Shown: piece after piece, positions 1 to 7,331 of the stretch | Layout: each line of letters starts with the position of its first letter | Position numbering within the stretch: position 1 is the first letter of the stretch | NCBI GenBank assembly: GCA_964543795.1 | Contig: CAZIZN010000022.1 | Location: forward strand, 33,689-97,688 | DNA: 64,000 nt | Source: JACKIC01 sp964543795 | GTDB lineage: Bacteria; Planctomycetota; UBA1135; UBA2386 | Direction: 5' to 3' | The notes under the pieces: generated by a model | The model's database searches: none | What the model was told of the DNA's origin: nothing | The model's input: the letters and a program-made list of their open reading frames with translations, nothing else | Position numbers and translations under genes: made by a program

Positions 1-875
1 AGGCGGATCTCGGGCTGTTCGGCGCGCTGATCGTCGACCAGAAGGAGCCCAAGCTGCTGCGCTACCTGCCGCCATCGGCCGACGCCTACAGCATCACGGC
101 TTTCGACCTCGGCGCGCTCTACCGCACGGTCGGCAAGATCTGGGACGGCCTCGGCGACCAGGTGCCGATGACGTTCGCCGACTTCGAGAGCATGTGCGCG
201 CAGGAGCTGACGGTCCGGCTCGCCGAGGACCTCATCGCGCACGTCGGCACCGAGATGCTGTCGATCACCGACGTCGAAGCGGCCGTCGCGGCCGGCGCAG
301 CACTCGCGGAGGAAGACGAAGAGAACCCGATGGCCGCGTTCGAGGGCCAGATGTTCGGCATGTCGCTGCGCGACGGCAAGAAGTTCGAGGAGTCGCTCGA
401 GAAGGCGCTGCGGTCGCGCGGGCTGCACGCCGGGCGCAAGACCGAGGAGTACGTCGGCACGAAGCTGCACCGCATGACGATCGCGGGGATCATCGAGCTC
501 GAGTACTGCGTGACCGACGACCTGCTGCTGCTGGCTCTCGGCAAGTCCGAGAGCGCCCACAAGAGCCTGCGTGCGGTGCTCGACCAGCGTGCGTCCGACA
601 CCGCGAGTTCGCTCACGGAGTCGGTCAAGGCGCGGCTCGAGAACCTGCCCAAGGGCTGGAGCGGTCTCAACGTGACCCCGGTCGCGAGCATGGTCGCGGG
701 CTTCCAGTCGGCCCTCGAACAGGCTGGCAACGTGGCGCCGATGCCCGAGGAGATGGACATGGTGCTCGAGGTGATGCAGGGAATCGGCAAGGACCTGCGG
801 CGCCTGGGGCTGCAGAACATGGTGGCGACCACGCACACGTCTGACCGCAAGTTCGTCACGCGCATGCGCTGGTAG
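1..875 (+). CDS. C-terminal part of a hypothetical protein (DUF3352-like)
   Basis: The frame is open from the first base, so the 5' end lies outside the window; 290 residues are visible. The first in-frame ATG (162) falls inside well-behaved protein sequence and is unlikely to be the start. The visible part has an acidic middle (EEDEEN) and two alternating hydrophobic/charged blocks; one reads like the DUF3352 pattern in which a protein is scored against itself (LLLLALGKSESAHKSLRAVL). No catalytic motif is recognisable. The following gene has its own signal peptide and lies 108 bases away, so co-transcription is possible but not shown. The function is unknown and the family assignment is tentative. 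Confidence 0.6.
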   Translation, partial: ADLGLFGALIVDQKEPKLLRYLPPSADAYSITAFDLGALYRTVGKIWDGLGDQVPMTFADFESMCAQELTVRLAEDLIAHVGTEMLSITDVEAAVAAGAALAEEDEENPMAAFEGQMFGMSLRDGKKFEESLEKALRSRGLHAGRKTEEYVGTKLHRMTIAGIIELEYCVTDDLLLLALGKSESAHKSLRAVLDQRASDTASSLTESVKARLENLPKGWSGLNVTPVASMVAGFQSALEQAGNVAPMPEEMDMVLEVMQGIGKDLRRLGLQNMVATTHTSDRKFVTRMRW

Positions 876-983
876 TCGCGCGGGCGGGAGGGGGCGAGCG
901 CACGGTTTCGCGTGCGCTGCCCCGCGAACGGTCCTTCGAGGGAGACGCGGCGCCGCACCGGCGCCGCCCGACCACCACGGACC

Positions 984-2216
984 ATGAACCGCACCTCCCT
1001 CCTCCTGATCGCCGCGCCGATGCTGGCCGGCGTCCTCTCCGCCCAGTCGCCGTCGAACCTGATCGGCATCACCCGCTTCGCGCCGTCGTTGCGCCAGGTC
1101 GACCACGCGGCCTGCGCGCCGCTCGGCCAGTGCGCGATCGCGCTGCCCGGCCCGGCGCTGCCGCCGCCGTTCGCGGGCGGCACGGCCTGGGACCCCAAAC
1201 GCAGCGGCGCCTGGGTGACGAACGGCTTCGCGCTGGCGAAGTTCGACGCGAACTGCGCGCCGCAGTGCCCGCCCGCGCCGATCCCGACGCTCGGACCGAA
1301 CGCCGTCGCCACCGGACTCGAGGTCAGCGAGAGTCTCGACCGGATCCTGATCGTCGACAGCCAGGGCAACCTGCACGCCTACACGAACACGTGTCCGCCC
1401 GCGCCGATCAGCGTCTGCAACACCGGCCTGGTGCAGGCCGGCTCGCGCGTCACCACCGGCCTCGCGATCGACGAGGACCTCGGCCTCGTCTTCATCGCCT
1501 ACGTCGACGCCGCCGTCGGCATGAACAGCGTGGTCGTCACCCGCCTCTCGAATCCGTGCCAGATCGTCTGCCAGCTGCCCGTCGCGCCGTGCTTCCCGGG
1601 GTTCGGCACCCTGTCGGGACTCGCGTGCGACTGGGGCACGCGCACGCTCTACGGCACCGACGGCAGCAGCACGGTGGCGCTCGGCTACGCGCCGGCCACC
1701 GCGATCGGCTGCGTCGCCTGGACCGGCCAGACGTGCTGCCCGCAGCCGCCCGTCGCCGATCCCATGGTCGGCCTGGCAATCCGTCCGGGCGGCGCCACGA
1801 GCCACGGCACCCCGTGCGCGAACGGCACCTGCGCCCCGTGCCCGTCGGTGCACTCGCTGCGCAACGACCCGAGCCTCGGCAACGCGGCGTTCCAGCTGGG
1901 CCTCGACCAGGCGCCCGCCGGCAGCCTCTCGTGGTGCCTGATCGGCGCCGGGCCGTGTGCCGCACCGGGCGTGCTGCTGCCCCCGCTCTGCGGCCCGGTC
2001 TACGCGACGCCGGTCGTCGGCACGCTCGGTCCGAACCCCACCGGCGGCCTCGGCGGGCCGTGCTCGGGCAGCACCTCGTTCGCGTTCCCGCTGCCGCCGT
2101 CGGCGACGTTCGCCGGCTGGACCCTGAGTTCGCAGTGCGTGTCGCTCTGCGTGTCGGGCGGCGCGATCGGCACCGCGGTCAGCAACTGCCTGAGCTTCAC
2201 GCTGCAGGGCAGCTGA
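984..2216 (+). CDS. Secreted Cys-rich beta-propeller-like protein
   Basis: A 410-residue exported protein. I start it at ATG 984, not at the upstream ATG 912, because residues 1-20 (MNRTSLLLIAAPMLAGVLSA) then form a clean Sec signal peptide. Residues 40-290 show four or five blade-like repeats (x-x-G-L-A-x-D ... D-x-x-x-N), each followed by a cysteine pair or triplet set in prolines (NCAPQC, NTCPPAP, NPCQIVC, TCCPQPP, NGTCAPC). The last 110 residues form a separate module ending in paired cysteines and resemble the tails of other secreted proteins in this window. The many cysteines suggest disulfides or metal binding outside the cytoplasm. It converges on the dehydrogenase gene with a hairpin between them. 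The enzymatic role, if any, is unknown. Confidence 0.8.
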   Translation: MNRTSLLLIAAPMLAGVLSAQSPSNLIGITRFAPSLRQVDHAACAPLGQCAIALPGPALPPPFAGGTAWDPKRSGAWVTNGFALAKFDANCAPQCPPAPIPTLGPNAVATGLEVSESLDRILIVDSQGNLHAYTNTCPPAPISVCNTGLVQAGSRVTTGLAIDEDLGLVFIAYVDAAVGMNSVVVTRLSNPCQIVCQLPVAPCFPGFGTLSGLACDWGTRTLYGTDGSSTVALGYAPATAIGCVAWTGQTCCPQPPVADPMVGLAIRPGGATSHGTPCANGTCAPCPSVHSLRNDPSLGNAAFQLGLDQAPAGSLSWCLIGAGPCAAPGVLLPPLCGPVYATPVVGTLGPNPTGGLGGPCSGSTSFAFPLPPSATFAGWTLSSQCVSLCVSGGAIGTAVSNCLSFTLQGS

Positions 2217-2225
2217 GCCGCTCAG

Positions 2226-2253
2226 CGCGCGGCGCTCGGCGCGGCGCCGCGCG
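2226..2253. terminator. Bidirectional hairpin between convergent genes
   Basis: A perfect 9-bp inverted repeat (CGCGCGGCG at 2226-2234 and CGCCGCGCG at 2245-2253) with a 10-base loop fills the gap between two convergent stop codons. A smaller GCTGAG-CCG-CTCAGC hairpin (2212-2226) precedes it. There is no U tract, so factor-independent termination is uncertain. Confidence 0.5.
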
Positions 2254-3114
2254 TCACCAGGTGTAGAAGCCCTGGCCGCTCTTCTTGCCGAGCTTGCCCT
2301 CGGCGACCATGCGCCGCATCAGCGCCGGCGCTTCGAAGCCCGGGTGCGCGAGCTCCTTCTTCAGGTAGTCGGCGATCGCCAGCCGCACGTCGAGGCCGAC
2401 GAGGTCGGTGAGCCGCAGCGGCCCCATCGGGTGGCCGTAGCCGAGCACCATCGCCTTGTCGATGTCCTCGGCGGAAGCGACGCCGCCTTCGACCATGCGG
2501 ATCGCCTCGAGCCCGAGGCAGACGCCCAGCCGCGAACTCGCGAAGCCCGGGCTGTCGACGACGAGGATCGGCTCCTTGCCGAGCCGGCGCGCGTAGGCCG
2601 TCACCGTGTCGATCGTCGCGGCCGAGGTGGCGCCGGTGCGCACCAGTTCGAGCAGCGCCATCAGCGGCACCGGGTTGAAGAAGTGCATGCCGATGCAGCG
2701 TTCGGGACCGCGCACCCCGTCGAACACCTTGCCCAGCGAGAGCGACGACGTGTTGCTCGCCAGCACGCACCCGGGTGCCACGAGCGAGCCGAGTTCGCGG
2801 AACAGGCCGTTCTTGAGCTCGAGGATCTCGGGCACGGCCTCGATCACGAGCTGCGCGTCGCGTGCCGCACCGCCGCGATCGGTCGTCGTCGAGATGCGCG
2901 CGAGCGTCGCGTCGCGGTCGGCGGCGAGCACCTTGCCCTTGTCGACGCCCTTCTGCAAGAAGTCGCGGATGCGCGAGAGGCCCTTCTCCACGTACTCCGC
3001 GGCGACGTCCTGCAGCACGACGCGCGAGCCGGCCTGGGCGCAGACCTGCGCGATGCCCGCACCCATGGTGCCGGCACCGAGCACGGCGACGGTCGGGAAG
3101 ACGATGTCGGTCAT
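2254..3114 (-). CDS. 3-hydroxyacyl-CoA (3-hydroxybutyryl-CoA) dehydrogenase
   Basis: A 286-residue NAD-dependent dehydrogenase of the HAD/Hbd family that oxidises 3-hydroxyacyl-CoA to 3-ketoacyl-CoA. Residues 5-30 give the Rossmann dinucleotide motif (VAVLGAGTMGAGIAQ). The middle has the family signature ASNTSSLS and the catalytic His region (GMHFFNPVP), and the C-terminal helical domain ends with the usual KSGQGFYTW. The length is normal for the single-domain enzyme. Its ATG overlaps the stop of the enoyl-CoA hydratase by 4 bases (ATGA), so the two are translationally coupled. Together they supply two successive beta-oxidation-type steps in the cytoplasm. Chain-length specificity cannot be read from the sequence. 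Confidence 0.93.
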   Translation of the reverse strand: MTDIVFPTVAVLGAGTMGAGIAQVCAQAGSRVVLQDVAAEYVEKGLSRIRDFLQKGVDKGKVLAADRDATLARISTTTDRGGAARDAQLVIEAVPEILELKNGLFRELGSLVAPGCVLASNTSSLSLGKVFDGVRGPERCIGMHFFNPVPLMALLELVRTGATSAATIDTVTAYARRLGKEPILVVDSPGFASSRLGVCLGLEAIRMVEGGVASAEDIDKAMVLGYGHPMGPLRLTDLVGLDVRLAIADYLKKELAHPGFEAPALMRRMVAEGKLGKKSGQGFYTW

Positions 3115-3884
3115 GGGTTGCCCTTCTTCTGCTTGTTGAGGAACGCGTCCATGCGCGCCCGCTTGTCGTCGCTGTCGAACAGCATCGCCTGCACCGCGCT
3201 CTCGAAGGCGACCGCGTTCTCCTGACCGGGGCGCGACAGCGCGTTGAGCGCCCGTTTGGCGCCGCGCACCGCGAGGCGGCCGTTCTGCGCGATCTCGGCG
3301 GCGAGCGCCAGCGCGCGATCGACGACCTCGGCGTCGGGCACGACCAGGTTGGCCAGGCCGATGCGCAGCGCTTCCGCGGCGTCGACGGTGCGACCCGTGT
3401 AGATCAGTTCGCGGGCGCGGCCGAGGCCGACCAGCCGCGGCAGGCGGTAGGTGCCGCCGGCGGCCGGGATGATGCCGAGCTTGACCTCGGGCTGACCGAG
3501 CTTCGCCGATTCGCCGAGCACGCGCAGGTCGCAGGCGATCGCCAGTTCGCAACCGCCGCCGAGCGCGAAGCCGCGCACCGCCGCGATCACCGGCGCGGGG
3601 AACGTCTCGATGCGTTCGAAGATGCCGCTGTTGATCGCGGCCAGCGCGTCGCGCGCCGTGCGCGCACGCAGCTGCGCGATGTCGGCGCCGGCCGCGAAGG
3701 CCTTGTCGCCGGCACCCGTGATCACGAGCGCGGCGACCGACTCGTCGTGCCAGAGTCCGTCGAGCAGCGCGTGCAGACCGTCGACCATCTCGCGGTCGAT
3801 CGCGTTGCGCCGCTCGGGCGCGTTGAGGGTGACGAGCACGGCGTCGCCGCGGCGCTCGCTGAGGATCCGTGAGGCGTCGCTCAT
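3111..3884 (-). CDS. Enoyl-CoA hydratase/isomerase
   Basis: A crotonase-fold enzyme of about 257 residues that hydrates trans-2-enoyl-CoA. Visible family marks are ITGAGDKAFAAGADI (oxyanion-hole strand), AVRGFALGGGCELAIACD and the catalytic glutamate region around GQPEVKLGIIPAAGGT, with both catalytic Glu positions (GGGCE and QPE) intact. I prefer ATG 3884 (MSDAS), which gives the standard N-terminus. An in-frame ATG at 3935 overlaps the alkB stop as ATGA and would add 17 residues, so coupling to alkB favours it as an alternative. It is third in a four-gene overlapping operon. Confidence 0.92.
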   Translation of the reverse strand: MSDASRILSERRGDAVLVTLNAPERRNAIDREMVDGLHALLDGLWHDESVAALVITGAGDKAFAAGADIAQLRARTARDALAAINSGIFERIETFPAPVIAAVRGFALGGGCELAIACDLRVLGESAKLGQPEVKLGIIPAAGGTYRLPRLVGLGRARELIYTGRTVDAAEALRIGLANLVVPDAEVVDRALALAAEIAQNGRLAVRGAKRALNALSRPGQENAVAFESAVQAMLFDSDDKRARMDAFLNKQKKGNP

Positions 3885-3931
3885 GGGGGCGGCCATCATG
3901 CCGCTCGCCCCGGCGCGCGCCAGGGCGCGAC

Positions 3932-4576
3932 TCATCCGGCGACGCGGAACGTCAGGTTGAACCGCAGCCGACCCAGGAGGGCGTGTTCGCCCTCGCGCAC
4001 CGCGTCGATGCCGTGGAAGCAGCGCCGCGACGGTCCGCCCCAGACGACGGCGTCGCCGTGCTCGAGGCGGAGCCGCAGCGTCGGGTCGGTGCGCGACAGA
4101 CCGCCGAAGCGGAACGTCGCCGGCAGCCCGAGCGAGATCGAGACGATCGGCTGCGCGAAGTCGCGTTCGTCGACGTCCTGGTGCAGGGTCATGCGCGCGC
4201 CGGGCACGTAGCGGTTGACGAGGCACGCGTCCGGGGCGAAGCCTGCGTGACCGGCGGCGGCGGCGGCGCGCCTCGCGAGGTCGGCGAACACCGCCGGCAT
4301 CGGCGGCCACGGCCGGTCGTTCTGCGGATCGCGCGCCTCGTACCGGTAGCCGCGCGCGTCCGAGACCCAGCCCAGGGCGCCGCAGTTCGTCATCGCCACC
4401 GACATGCGACGGCCGCCCGGCGTCTCTTGGTGCCGGAACGGCGCAGCGGCAGCGACCGCCTCGATCGCCTGCAGCAGCGCCGGCGCGAGCGGCGCGGCGA
4501 AGGCGGCCAGCAGCACCGCGCCGGGCGCGAACTCGCGCCGCGGCTCGGGCGGGAACAGCGACTGCTGCGACGTCAC
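3932..4576 (-). CDS. alkB: AlkB-type Fe(II)/2-oxoglutarate DNA/RNA demethylase
   Basis: A 214-residue dioxygenase, close to the 216 residues of E. coli AlkB, which removes methyl groups from 1-methyladenine and 3-methylcytosine in nucleic acid. The iron ligands are all present: His132 and Asp134 (LHQDVDE) and His188 (CFHGID). The 2-oxoglutarate-binding arginines lie in the C-terminal RFNLTFR. The substrate-binding loop MTNCGALGWVSDARGYRYE also matches. It starts at GTG 4576, overlapping the upstream dehydrogenase stop (GTGA). A repair enzyme between fatty-acid enzymes is unusual; it may reflect clearance of alkylation damage from lipid-derived aldehydes, but that is inference. Confidence 0.93.
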   Translation of the reverse strand: MTSQQSLFPPEPRREFAPGAVLLAAFAAPLAPALLQAIEAVAAAAPFRHQETPGGRRMSVAMTNCGALGWVSDARGYRYEARDPQNDRPWPPMPAVFADLARRAAAAAGHAGFAPDACLVNRYVPGARMTLHQDVDERDFAQPIVSISLGLPATFRFGGLSRTDPTLRLRLEHGDAVVWGGPSRRCFHGIDAVREGEHALLGRLRFNLTFRVAG

Positions 4577-5601
4577 GGCAACAGCACGATCTTGCCGAGC
4601 GAGCGCCGTTCCTCGAGCAGCCGGTGCGCCTCGCCGACCTGCGCCATCGACAGCACTCGGTCGAGCACCGGCCGGAACAGGCCTTGCTCGAACATGCGCA
4701 GGATCGCGCGCAGATCGCCCTTGCTGCCCATCGTCGAGCCCAGGATCGACAGGCTCTTGAAGAAGACCGCGTGCAGCGAGAGCTGCACGCTGCCGCCCGT
4801 CGTGGCACCGCAGGTCACGAGCCGCCCGCCGCGCTGCAGCACCTTCAGCGAAGTCGCGAAGGTGTCGGCGCCGACGTGCTCGAAGACGACCTGCACGCCG
4901 GCCTTGCCGGTCAGCTTGCGCACGGTCTCGGCGACGTCCTGCGTCCGATGGTCGATCACGTGGTGGGCGCCGAGTGCTGCAACCTTGGCACACTTCTCGG
5001 CGCCGCCCGCCGTGGCGATCACCTGCGCGCCGAGCACGCGGGCGATCTGCACCGCGGCACTGCCGACGCCGGAGAGACCCGCGTGCACGAGCACCGTCTC
5101 GCCCGCGCGCAGTTCGGCCCGGCGCACCAGCATGTTCCAGGCGGTCAGGAACACGAGCCCGATCGCCGCGGCACCCTCGAAGTCGAGGTTGCGCGGCTTG
5201 TGCGCGACGTTCGCCGCCGGCAGCGCCACGAACTCCGCGCAGGTGCCGTCGCAGCTCTCGCCGAGGATGTGGTAGTGGCGACACAACTGGTCGATGCCGC
5301 TCTGGCACGCTTCGCACGCGCCGCACGAGACGCCCGGCAGCACCACGACCTCGTCGCCCCCGCGCCACTCCTCGACGCCGGCGCCGACCTCGGCGATCAC
5401 CCCCGCCGCGTCGCTGCTCGGCACCAGCGGCAGCGGGAACGTGTGCCCCGGCACACCCCGTCGCACCCACGTGTCCAGGTGGTTCAGGCCGATCGCCTTC
5501 ACCTGCACGAGCACCTGCCCGGGACCCGGCACGGGCGCCGGCCGCTCCTCCTGCCGCAGCTGATCGGCGCCGCCGTGCGCGTGGATCGTGACGCAGCGCA
5601 T
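4573..5601 (-). CDS. Zinc-binding alcohol/quinone dehydrogenase (MDR family)
   Basis: A medium-chain dehydrogenase/reductase of 342 residues from ATG 5601 (MRCVTI); ATG 5616 would add five residues. It has a GroES-like domain with a structural-zinc cysteine cluster (GVSCGACEACQSGIDQLC) and a Rossmann domain (HAGLSGVGSAAVQIARVLGA). The catalytic-zinc Cys of classical alcohol dehydrogenases is replaced (N-H-L-D-T-W), so this is nearer the quinone-oxidoreductase-like zinc subgroup. It begins a minus-strand operon with alkB, enoyl-CoA hydratase and hydroxyacyl-CoA dehydrogenase. The upstream region is filled by a large palindrome, so its promoter probably lies in or before that element. Confidence 0.88.
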   Translation of the reverse strand: MRCVTIHAHGGADQLRQEERPAPVPGPGQVLVQVKAIGLNHLDTWVRRGVPGHTFPLPLVPSSDAAGVIAEVGAGVEEWRGGDEVVVLPGVSCGACEACQSGIDQLCRHYHILGESCDGTCAEFVALPAANVAHKPRNLDFEGAAAIGLVFLTAWNMLVRRAELRAGETVLVHAGLSGVGSAAVQIARVLGAQVIATAGGAEKCAKVAALGAHHVIDHRTQDVAETVRKLTGKAGVQVVFEHVGADTFATSLKVLQRGGRLVTCGATTGGSVQLSLHAVFFKSLSILGSTMGSKGDLRAILRMFEQGLFRPVLDRVLSMAQVGEAHRLLEERRSLGKIVLLP

Positions 5602-5616
5602 GTTCGTCGTCCTCAC

Positions 5617-5739
5617 GAAAATAGCTGTGTACCGTACCTGGTTCGTTCCACCACCATTCTCACCGCCGCCCCGGCACCGCCGCCGCGCGGCGGAGGAAAT
5701 GGTGGTGGAACGAACCTGGTTCGGTACGCAGCTATTTTC
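5617..5739. repeat. Long imperfect palindrome (REP/MITE-like element)
   Basis: Arms 5617-5658 and 5698-5739 are 42 bp each and inversely complementary with three mismatches. The loop (5659-5697) is G+C-rich and contains a perfect 14-bp palindrome at 5680-5693. The arms are much richer in A+T than the surroundings, ending in GAAAATAGCTG and AATGGTGGTGG. The right arm runs through the dps stop codon (TGA at 5740-5738 on the minus strand), so it sits exactly at the gene end. It lies between two minus-strand genes and could act as a dps terminator or RNA-stabilising hairpin. The layout resembles REP-type palindromes or a small non-autonomous inverted-repeat element. No transposase is nearby. Confidence 0.8.
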
Positions 5740-6214
5740 AGCCGCCGAGGGTCGCGTGGAGGAACCAGGCGTGCTTCTCGAACTGTTCGATCATGCCCGA
5801 GAGCATGCCGAAGGTCTCCTCGTCCTTGTGCGCCTGCGCGGCATCGCGGGCCGCGCGCACGCCTTCGAGATAGGAGCCGATGCGGGCCGCGAGCAGCTTG
5901 ACGTGCTCGAGGTCCCGGGTGACGTCCTGCGGGTAGTCTTGCAGCCTCGACTTCGCGGCGAGGTGGCGCGCGGTGCCGACGGCGAGGTGCCCGAGGGTCA
6001 GGATGCGCTCGGCGATCGCGTCGTTGTTCGCCGCCTGGTCGGTGGCGAACTGGTCGAACAGCGGGTGCAGCGCGGTGAAGTGCGGCCCCTTGATGTTCCA
6101 GTGCGCGACCTTCAACTGCGTGTAGAGGTCCATGCCGTCGGTGAGCACGGCGCGCAGACCGTCGCAGATCTGCTTGCGGGATTCGGGGGAGAGGTGGCTG
6201 GGAGAACTGTTCAT
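5738..6214 (-). CDS. dps: Dps-family ferritin-like DNA-protection protein
   Basis: A 158-residue Dps protein that forms a 12-mer shell, oxidises Fe(II) with peroxide and stores iron. The ferroxidase signature is complete: LKVAHWNIKGPHFTALHPLFDQFATD carries the His and the Asp/Glu ligands shared between subunits, followed by NDAIAERI. The C-terminal helix region EKHAWFLHA is typical. The N-terminal tail is short with one Lys and one Arg, so DNA binding may be weak. The ATG overlaps the stop of the fur-family gene (ATGA), giving a two-gene operon whose control probably responds to peroxide or iron. Its stop codon lies within the right arm of the palindrome. Confidence 0.94.
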   Translation of the reverse strand: MNSSPSHLSPESRKQICDGLRAVLTDGMDLYTQLKVAHWNIKGPHFTALHPLFDQFATDQAANNDAIAERILTLGHLAVGTARHLAAKSRLQDYPQDVTRDLEHVKLLAARIGSYLEGVRAARDAAQAHKDEETFGMLSGMIEQFEKHAWFLHATLGG

Positions 6215-6681
6215 GATCTGCCTTTGGATCTGGGAAGGGCGCTGGCCGCGGACGGGCCCGCGGCGCGTCGGCGCGTGCCGCGCACCACCACCATGTAGTC
6301 GCGCACGTCGATGCCCTGCAGGTCGTCGACCTTGCCGACGCGGATCGCCTGCCACGGGATGTCCTCGATCGCGCCCGTGTCGTCGTCGACGAAGTGGTGG
6401 TGCGGCTCGATCTTCGGGTCGAACACGACGCTGCCTTCGGCGATCACCAACTGCCGCAGCAGCCCCTTCTCGGTGAACAGCTGCAACGTGTTGTAGACGG
6501 TCGCGCGCGAGACCATCGGGAAGTCCCGTTTGACGCGCTGCCAGACCTGGTCTGCGGTCGGGTGATCCTCGGTCGACAGCACGTAGCCCGCGATCGCCAG
6601 ACGCTGCGCCGAGGGCCTCACGCCGTGCTCTTCGAGCCGCTCGATCAGGTTGTCCGGGGTGGGCGCCATGTATTTAGACAT
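6211..6681 (-). CDS. Fur/PerR-family metal-dependent repressor
   Basis: A 156-residue Fur-fold regulator: an N-terminal winged helix (GVRPSAQRLAIAGYVLSTEDHPTADQVWQRV, then SRATVYNTLQLF recognition helix) and a C-terminal dimer domain with the metal site PHHHFVDDDTG. The CxxC structural-zinc pairs of classical Fur are absent. The residues and partnership with dps favour a PerR-like peroxide sensor, though Irr- or Fur-type function is not excluded. ATG 6681 overlaps the palindromic operator; ATG 6669 (MAPTPDN) is an alternative that leaves it free. Neither start has a Shine-Dalgarno sequence. The tail is basic (RGTRRRAAG, KGRS). Confidence 0.9.
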   Translation of the reverse strand: MSKYMAPTPDNLIERLEEHGVRPSAQRLAIAGYVLSTEDHPTADQVWQRVKRDFPMVSRATVYNTLQLFTEKGLLRQLVIAEGSVVFDPKIEPHHHFVDDDTGAIEDIPWQAIRVGKVDDLQGIDVRDYMVVVRGTRRRAAGPSAASALPRSKGRS

Positions 6682-6709
6682 AGTCTAAACCTGGATCGGC
6701 TTCCGTCAA
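6673..6709 (-). promoter_or_regulatory. Promoter with Fur/PerR-type palindromic operator
   Basis: The sequence TTTAGAC-ATA-GTCTAAA (6673-6689) is a perfect 7-3-7 palindrome of the kind bound by Fur-family regulators. It overlaps a plausible sigma-70 promoter on the minus strand: -35 TTGACG at 6709-6704 and -10 TAGACT at 6687-6682 with 16 bases between. Binding would block the polymerase site, giving autorepression of the regulator and dps. The start of transcription would fall close to the ATG, suggesting a leaderless or very short leader message. Confidence 0.7.
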
Positions 6710-6728
6710 GGCCGCGCCCGCCCGAATC

Positions 6729-7301
6729 TCACGACGCGAGCTTGCCGGCGACCGTGCGCAGCCGCGCGGCGACGTTCGCAACGGCCGAAGCATGCTTCGG
6801 ATCCACCAGCTCGCCGCCGGGACCGAAGGCGCCGCCGGCGTTGCCGAGCGCGAACTGCTCGGTGATCACCAGGAGACCGAGGTTCATCAGCACCTGCCGC
6901 AGGTGCACGAGCGCCCGCATGCCGCCGAGCGCGCCTGGCGAGCACGCGAGCAGGCCCGCGACCTTGCCGCGGAACGCCGACACCCCGGGTTCGGCCGCGT
7001 AGGGGCGCGAGACCCAGTCGAGCGCGTTCTTGAGCACCGCCGGGATGGAGGCGTTGTATTCCGGCGTGACGACGAGCAGCCCTGCGTGCTCCTGCACGAG
7101 CTTGCGCAGGCGCACCGCCGCCTCGGGCAGTCCCTCGGCCGCCTCGAGGTCGCCGTCGTAGAGCGGCAGCGGGTGGTCGCGCAGGTCGACGACGGTCGCC
7201 GCGCCGCCGTCCGCCGCGATCGCCGCCGCCGCGGCGCGCGCGAGCTTCTTGTTGAACGAGTCGCGGCGCAGCGAACCGGGCACGACGAGGATGCTGGTCA
7301 T
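6729..7301 (-). CDS. NADPH-dependent FMN reductase (flavodoxin fold)
   Basis: A 190-residue flavoprotein of the NADPH-dependent FMN/azo/chromate reductase family. The N-terminal phosphate-binding loop (VVPGSLRRDSFNKKLA) and the flavin-binding motif TPEYNASIPAVLKNALDWVSR are both present and in order. Such enzymes transfer electrons from NAD(P)H to FMN, quinones or metals and often accompany redox-stress genes; a regulator/dps pair lies next to it on the same strand, 47 bases beyond its stop. The sigma-factor gene is 30 bases upstream on the same strand, so all three could share a transcript. The exact substrate cannot be decided. Confidence 0.9.
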   Translation of the reverse strand: MTSILVVPGSLRRDSFNKKLARAAAAAIAADGGAATVVDLRDHPLPLYDGDLEAAEGLPEAAVRLRKLVQEHAGLLVVTPEYNASIPAVLKNALDWVSRPYAAEPGVSAFRGKVAGLLACSPGALGGMRALVHLRQVLMNLGLLVITEQFALGNAGGAFGPGGELVDPKHASAVANVAARLRTVAGKLAS

Positions 7302-7331
7302 GGCGCGGGGTATAGACGCGACGACGTCGAT

